10,521 nt of DNA from Flavobacteriaceae bacterium (GTDB taxonomy: Bacteria; Bacteroidota; Bacteroidia; Flavobacteriales; Flavobacteriaceae): contig CANCFZ010000071.1 of assembly GCA_947377425.1 (NCBI GenBank), forward strand, positions 1-10,521, read 5' to 3'. The position numbers and the translations under genes are program-made. Below the pieces are notes generated by a model. That model was given only the letters and a program-made list of their open reading frames with translations, made no database searches and was not told where the DNA came from. Of this stretch, positions 7,875-10,521 are shown one piece after another. The first letter of the stretch is position 1; every line of letters starts with the position of its first letter.

Positions 7875-8573
7875 TTGAACAACATTACTATTGCAATCGA
7901 CGGATATTCATCAACAGGGAAAAGTACTTTAGCCAAACAACTAGCAAAACACTTAGGTTATGCTTATGTAGATACAGGCGCAATGTATCGTGCTATAACA
8001 TTCTTTGCAATGCAAAATGGTTACATTACTAAAGATTTTTTTGATAAAGAAACATTGATTAATAGTTTGCCAAGCATTAAACTTTATTTTGAATTCAATG
8101 CTGATTTAGGCTTTGCAGAAATGTATTTGAATACAATAAATATTGAAAAAGAGATTAGAACTATTGAAGTTTCTAATTTTGTTAGCAAAGTAGCCGAAGT
8201 TTCTGAAATTCGTTCAAAACTAGTTGAACAGCAACAAGAAATGGGCAAAAACAAAGGAATCGTAATGGACGGGCGTGACATTGGAACTGTAGTTTTTCCT
8301 GATGCTGAGTTAAAGATATTTATGACAGCAAGCCCAGAAACTAGAGCACAACGAAGATTTGATGAACTCCAAGCTAAAGGTGATTCCGTTACTTATGAAG
8401 AAATTCTAACAAACGTTCAAGAGCGCGATTATATTGATACTCACAGAGATGATTCTCCTTTAGTAATTGCAGATGATGCTATAGAAATTGACAATTCATA
8501 TTTAACAAAAGAAGAACAATTCAATGCAGTTTTAGAATTGGCCGAAGAAGCTATTAGCGCTAAACAAAAATAA
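7875..8573 (+). CDS. cmk: Cytidylate kinase
   Basis: Cmk phosphorylates CMP and dCMP with ATP in pyrimidine nucleotide metabolism in the cytoplasm. The 232-residue product has the P-loop GYSSTGKS (10-17), the nucleotide-binding segment DTGAMYRA (33-40), and MDGRDIGTVVFPDAELKIF (131-149). These are followed by the lid-region helix ETRAQRRFDELQAKG and a C-terminal IEIDNSYLTKEEQ. All are standard for bacterial Cmk of normal length. The start is TTG at 7875. An in-frame stop lies at 7860-7862 and no ATG or GTG lies between it and the P-loop at a sensible place. TTG gives MNNITIAIDG, matching the expected N-terminus. The gene follows porQ closely and ends 5 bases before the end of a convergent gene on the other strand, with no evident hairpin between them. 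Confidence 0.96.
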   Translation: MNNITIAIDGYSSTGKSTLAKQLAKHLGYAYVDTGAMYRAITFFAMQNGYITKDFFDKETLINSLPSIKLYFEFNADLGFAEMYLNTINIEKEIRTIEVSNFVSKVAEVSEIRSKLVEQQQEMGKNKGIVMDGRDIGTVVFPDAELKIFMTASPETRAQRRFDELQAKGDSVTYEEILTNVQERDYIDTHRDDSPLVIADDAIEIDNSYLTKEEQFNAVLELAEEAISAKQK

Positions 8574-8578
8574 AAAAA

Positions 8579-9478
8579 TCAAATATTTCTATATTTTAAT
8601 GGACTCAGTTGCATGTGTTTTTTAAAAAAATTATTAAAATGAGTAACTTCAGTAAATCCTAATGAATATGCAATTTCAGAAATATTCCATCTGCTGTGTT
8701 TCAAAAGAATTTTTGACTCTTGCAAAATGCGCTCTGCAATTATTTGAGAAGTAGTTTTTTTTGTAGTTTCTTTAACTGCTCGATTCAAGTGATTAACATG
8801 AACATTTAATTGATTGGCAAAGTCGGATGCCGCTCTGAAACTTACTTTTTTGTGGTTTTCATCAATAGGAAATTGACGTTCTAAAAGCTCAAAAAACAAA
8901 GTTGATATTCGTTGTGAAGCATTCATCGGATGACTTACAAATTTTGTCGATGGCTGAGATTTCATAGCTAAATGTAACAATTCAAATACTAGATTTCTCA
9001 AAGAATCATATTTATGAATGTAATCTGAATTGATTTCTTCTTGCATTTTTTTAAATAAAATTTGAGCACAAGCAAACTCATCGTCATTCAATTCAAACAA
9101 ATGATTTCCGTTGGGTTGAAAAACCTCATACTGACCTAAATCACCAAATTTGCTAAAAAAATGATGGTTAAAAATACAAAAAACACCTTCACGAATGTTG
9201 TCCAAATGTTCATAGGTATATGGAATTAATGGGTTTGAAAAAGTTAATCCATGTTTCTTGATTCCCTCAGTTTTATCGGCATAATGAAACTTACAGCTTC
9301 CAAATATTAAAACTATTTTATAAAAATCACGTCGTTTGTAAGGCAAAGGTTTAGATTCACCTTCTACATAAGGTTCTAACGGGAAAACATTAAAATGCCC
9401 AATTTCATTTCTTATCGAATCGGGTAGCCAATTGAGCTTTTTAGTATAAAAATCTTGTAAAGTTTCTATTTTGTCCAT
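8579..9478 (-). CDS. AraC-family transcriptional regulator
   Basis: A 299-residue DNA-binding protein. The C-terminal hundred residues hold the double helix-turn-helix of the AraC/XylS family. The first helix-turn-helix is around 215-239 (ASDFANQLNVHVNHLNRAVK). The second is around 264-297, with WNISEIAYSLGFTEVTHFNN and the family ending FKKHMQLSPLKYR. The N-terminal part (about 40-130), including RRDFYKIVLIFGSCKFHYAD, looks like the beta-rich cupin-type sensing domain seen in many Bacteroidota AraC proteins; its ligand is unknown. It lies 43 bases downstream of the exported-protein gene on the same strand, which suggests a shared transcript or regulation of that neighbour. TAATTTTG on this strand (9490-9483) matches the -7 consensus but lies almost on the start codon without a -33 partner, so I do not call it a promoter. 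The ATG at 9478 gives a natural N-terminus. Confidence 0.92.
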   Translation of the reverse strand: MDKIETLQDFYTKKLNWLPDSIRNEIGHFNVFPLEPYVEGESKPLPYKRRDFYKIVLIFGSCKFHYADKTEGIKKHGLTFSNPLIPYTYEHLDNIREGVFCIFNHHFFSKFGDLGQYEVFQPNGNHLFELNDDEFACAQILFKKMQEEINSDYIHKYDSLRNLVFELLHLAMKSQPSTKFVSHPMNASQRISTLFFELLERQFPIDENHKKVSFRAASDFANQLNVHVNHLNRAVKETTKKTTSQIIAERILQESKILLKHSRWNISEIAYSLGFTEVTHFNNFFKKHMQLSPLKYRNI

Positions 9479-9521
9479 TTAACAAAATTACTAAATTCAA
9501 ACGCAAAGTGACATTCTTAAA

Positions 9522-10292
9522 TTATTTTTGTTTTTGCAATGTATATTTTCCTCCAAATGAATAAGTTAAACTCAAATTCCATAAAAAATCTTTGCTAGGA
9601 ATAGTTGAATTTATTTTTTTATTTATCGTTGAAGAAATTAATAAAGGGATTTTGTTTTTTACTAAAGTGATAGTCGAGCCAGAATAAAAACCATCGTTTG
9701 AATCCATTTTTAGATAATAGATTTGAGGTACAATTTTTAAATTGTAGTTATGCAAAAGCTTAATGTTTGAAAAATAGCCATTTACACTTATGAAATTGGT
9801 GTTTCTAGTTGCATCTGCAACTCCATGAGAGCATAAATAATACAATCCAATACTTACTTTTTTGCTAATTGTGTATGTTGGGACTAATTCTCCTGCAAAA
9901 AAACGTTTAGTTGTAATTAGGTCATTAGAAATTCCATTTGTAATAACTGGAGTAGTTTGAAAAACAAAGGCAGGATGCGCACCGATGCCGATTTTGAATT
10001 TTTTTGAATCCATTAATTTATATCGCATCCAAAAAACAAACGACCATGGTTTTACATTTTCAATGGCAAATCTAAATTGTGGATCAAAGCTAAATCGATT
10101 CTTTGCGATGGATAAATCAAAAATTGCAGCAGGTTTTCCTAATGAAAATGTGGGAATAACAGAAACTCCATTATTAGTAACTGTTATACCATTTTTAATA
10201 GTAATAGTATCATTTACAGCTTTTTTTTCTTGAGCAAAAGAAATAGTAGTACAATAAAAAAGTATAATTAAGGTTAGTATTTTCTTAGTCAT
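9522..10292 (-). CDS. Exported protein of unknown function, probable outer-membrane beta barrel
   Basis: I do not recognise a named family. The 256-residue product has a clear signal peptide (MTKKILTLIILFYCTTISFA, cleavage after Ala20, mature start QEKK). After a short polar stretch (residues 21-45) the sequence consists of alternating hydrophobic/polar segments rich in aromatics, such as NRFSFDPQFRFAI, WSFVFWMRYKLM, KIGIGAHPAFVF and VSIGLYYLCSHG. The last strand is LWNLSLTYSFGG. This pattern is typical of small outer-membrane barrels of roughly 8-12 strands. There is no lipobox and no type IX sorting domain at the C-terminus, which ends in a basic tail (LQKQK). The gene lies upstream of the AraC regulator on the same strand, 43 bases away. 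Porin-like transport or a structural role is possible but not shown by the sequence. Confidence 0.8.
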   Translation of the reverse strand: MTKKILTLIILFYCTTISFAQEKKAVNDTITIKNGITVTNNGVSVIPTFSLGKPAAIFDLSIAKNRFSFDPQFRFAIENVKPWSFVFWMRYKLMDSKKFKIGIGAHPAFVFQTTPVITNGISNDLITTKRFFAGELVPTYTISKKVSIGLYYLCSHGVADATRNTNFISVNGYFSNIKLLHNYNLKIVPQIYYLKMDSNDGFYSGSTITLVKNKIPLLISSTINKKINSTIPSKDFLWNLSLTYSFGGKYTLQKQK

Positions 10293-10433
10293 GTTTAAAT
10301 TTTAGGGCAAATTAAAACTATTTTTCAATTTAATTTTAACACTTTTCAAATTAAAAATTACAAAATTCAAACAATTTTTATAAAAACACAACATGAAGCC
10401 CAAATATTAAAGTTTAAAATAGAAAATTTAGAT

Positions 10434-10457
10434 TTTGGAATTTATCATTTGGAATTT
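10434..10457 (+). repeat. Short direct repeat TTTGGAATTT, two copies
   Basis: TTTGGAATTT occurs at 10434-10443 and 10448-10457, a 14-base period. The second copy supplies the TTG of the promoter candidate at 10449. It could be a binding site, or simply the short repetitive intergenic phrase common in AT-rich flavobacterial genomes. Confidence 0.5.
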
Positions 10458-10478
10458 TAGATATTAATAGTAGATTTA
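10449..10478 (+). promoter_or_regulatory. Candidate promoter for a downstream plus-strand gene
   Basis: TTG at 10449-10451, a 19-base spacer, and TAGATTTA at 10471-10478 match TTG / TAnnTTTG with one change in the last base. Transcription would start near 10485, about 26 bases before the ATG at 10511. Confidence 0.35.
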
Positions 10479-10510
10479 CAATCTATTTACAATTACAAAA
10501 CATCAATATT

Positions 10511-10521
10511 ATGAGTATAAA
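10511..10521 (+). CDS. Possible first codons of a gene cut by the window end
   Basis: ATG AGT ATA AA begins at 10511 and runs off the window. Only three full codons (Met-Ser-Ile) are visible, so no product can be named. The support is positional: a promoter-like sequence lies at the right distance upstream, and the gap is divergent from the minus-strand gene at 10292. Confidence 0.25.

Larger units (their letters stand above)
10293..10521. other. AT-rich intergenic region with divergent control signals
   Basis: About 220 bases of very AT-rich sequence lie between the minus-strand exported-protein gene and a possible plus-strand gene. On the minus strand the closest promoter-like element before the ATG at 10292 is TTAATTTG (complement of 10309-10316), one base off the -7 consensus and without a good -33 partner. 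No RNA gene, strong hairpin or coding frame is evident in it. Confidence 0.6.

Noticed and set aside
9985..10233. 82-codon open frame on the plus strand inside the exported-protein gene
   Set aside because: It lies wholly antisense to a gene with a good signal peptide and barrel pattern, and has no promoter motif or recognisable domain. It is taken as a shadow frame.
10321..10380. Possible inverted repeats and operators in the AT-rich gap
   Set aside because: The A/T-only complementarity is imperfect and expected by chance in such sequence.
1..10521. Search for a mobile, phage, CRISPR or defence system
   Set aside because: No transposase, integrase, terminal inverted repeats, regular spaced repeats, tRNA-associated attachment site or defence-type domain is visible, and base composition is even from end to end. 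The region reads as ordinary core chromosome.

Overview
The window looks like ordinary chromosomal sequence from a member of the Bacteroidota, most likely a Flavobacterium-type member of the Flavobacteriaceae. Four things point there. The sequence is strongly AT-rich throughout. No Shine-Dalgarno-like boxes are seen before the starts. Several intergenic gaps carry the TAnnTTTG promoter element typical of this phylum. The gene content includes the type IX secretion protein PorQ, and one lipoprotein has a Bacteroidota-type surface-export signal.

Layout: the plus strand opens inside a glycoside hydrolase family 31 gene (3' part only). Closely behind it come an M48-family zinc metallopeptidase lipoprotein and a rho-independent terminator. 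Next are a UMF1/Atg22-like major facilitator transporter and an unrecognised surface-type lipoprotein with its own terminator. A 221-base gap with candidate regulatory sites leads into lon, the ATP-dependent protease, which ends in a strong terminator. porQ follows, with cmk (cytidylate kinase) only 26 bases behind it and starting at TTG. The last part of the window is on the minus strand: an AraC-type regulator, convergent with cmk, lies downstream of a gene for a small exported protein, probably an outer-membrane beta barrel. The final 229 bases are a very AT-rich gap that may contain the promoter and first codons of another plus-strand gene.

How the genes fit together: most are independent housekeeping or envelope genes rather than one pathway. 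The M48 peptidase and Lon are quality-control proteases of the envelope and cytoplasm. PorQ belongs to the type IX secretion machinery, and Cmk recycles CMP/dCMP. The barrel protein and the AraC regulator form a plausible two-gene unit. I found no tRNA, rRNA, CRISPR array, insertion sequence, phage gene or defence system, no frameshifted genes, and no clear undescribed system. The points most worth a second look are the tandem TGGCATA sites upstream of lon, a promoter motif lying against a terminator before the transporter gene, the unknown surface lipoprotein, and the barrel/regulator pair.
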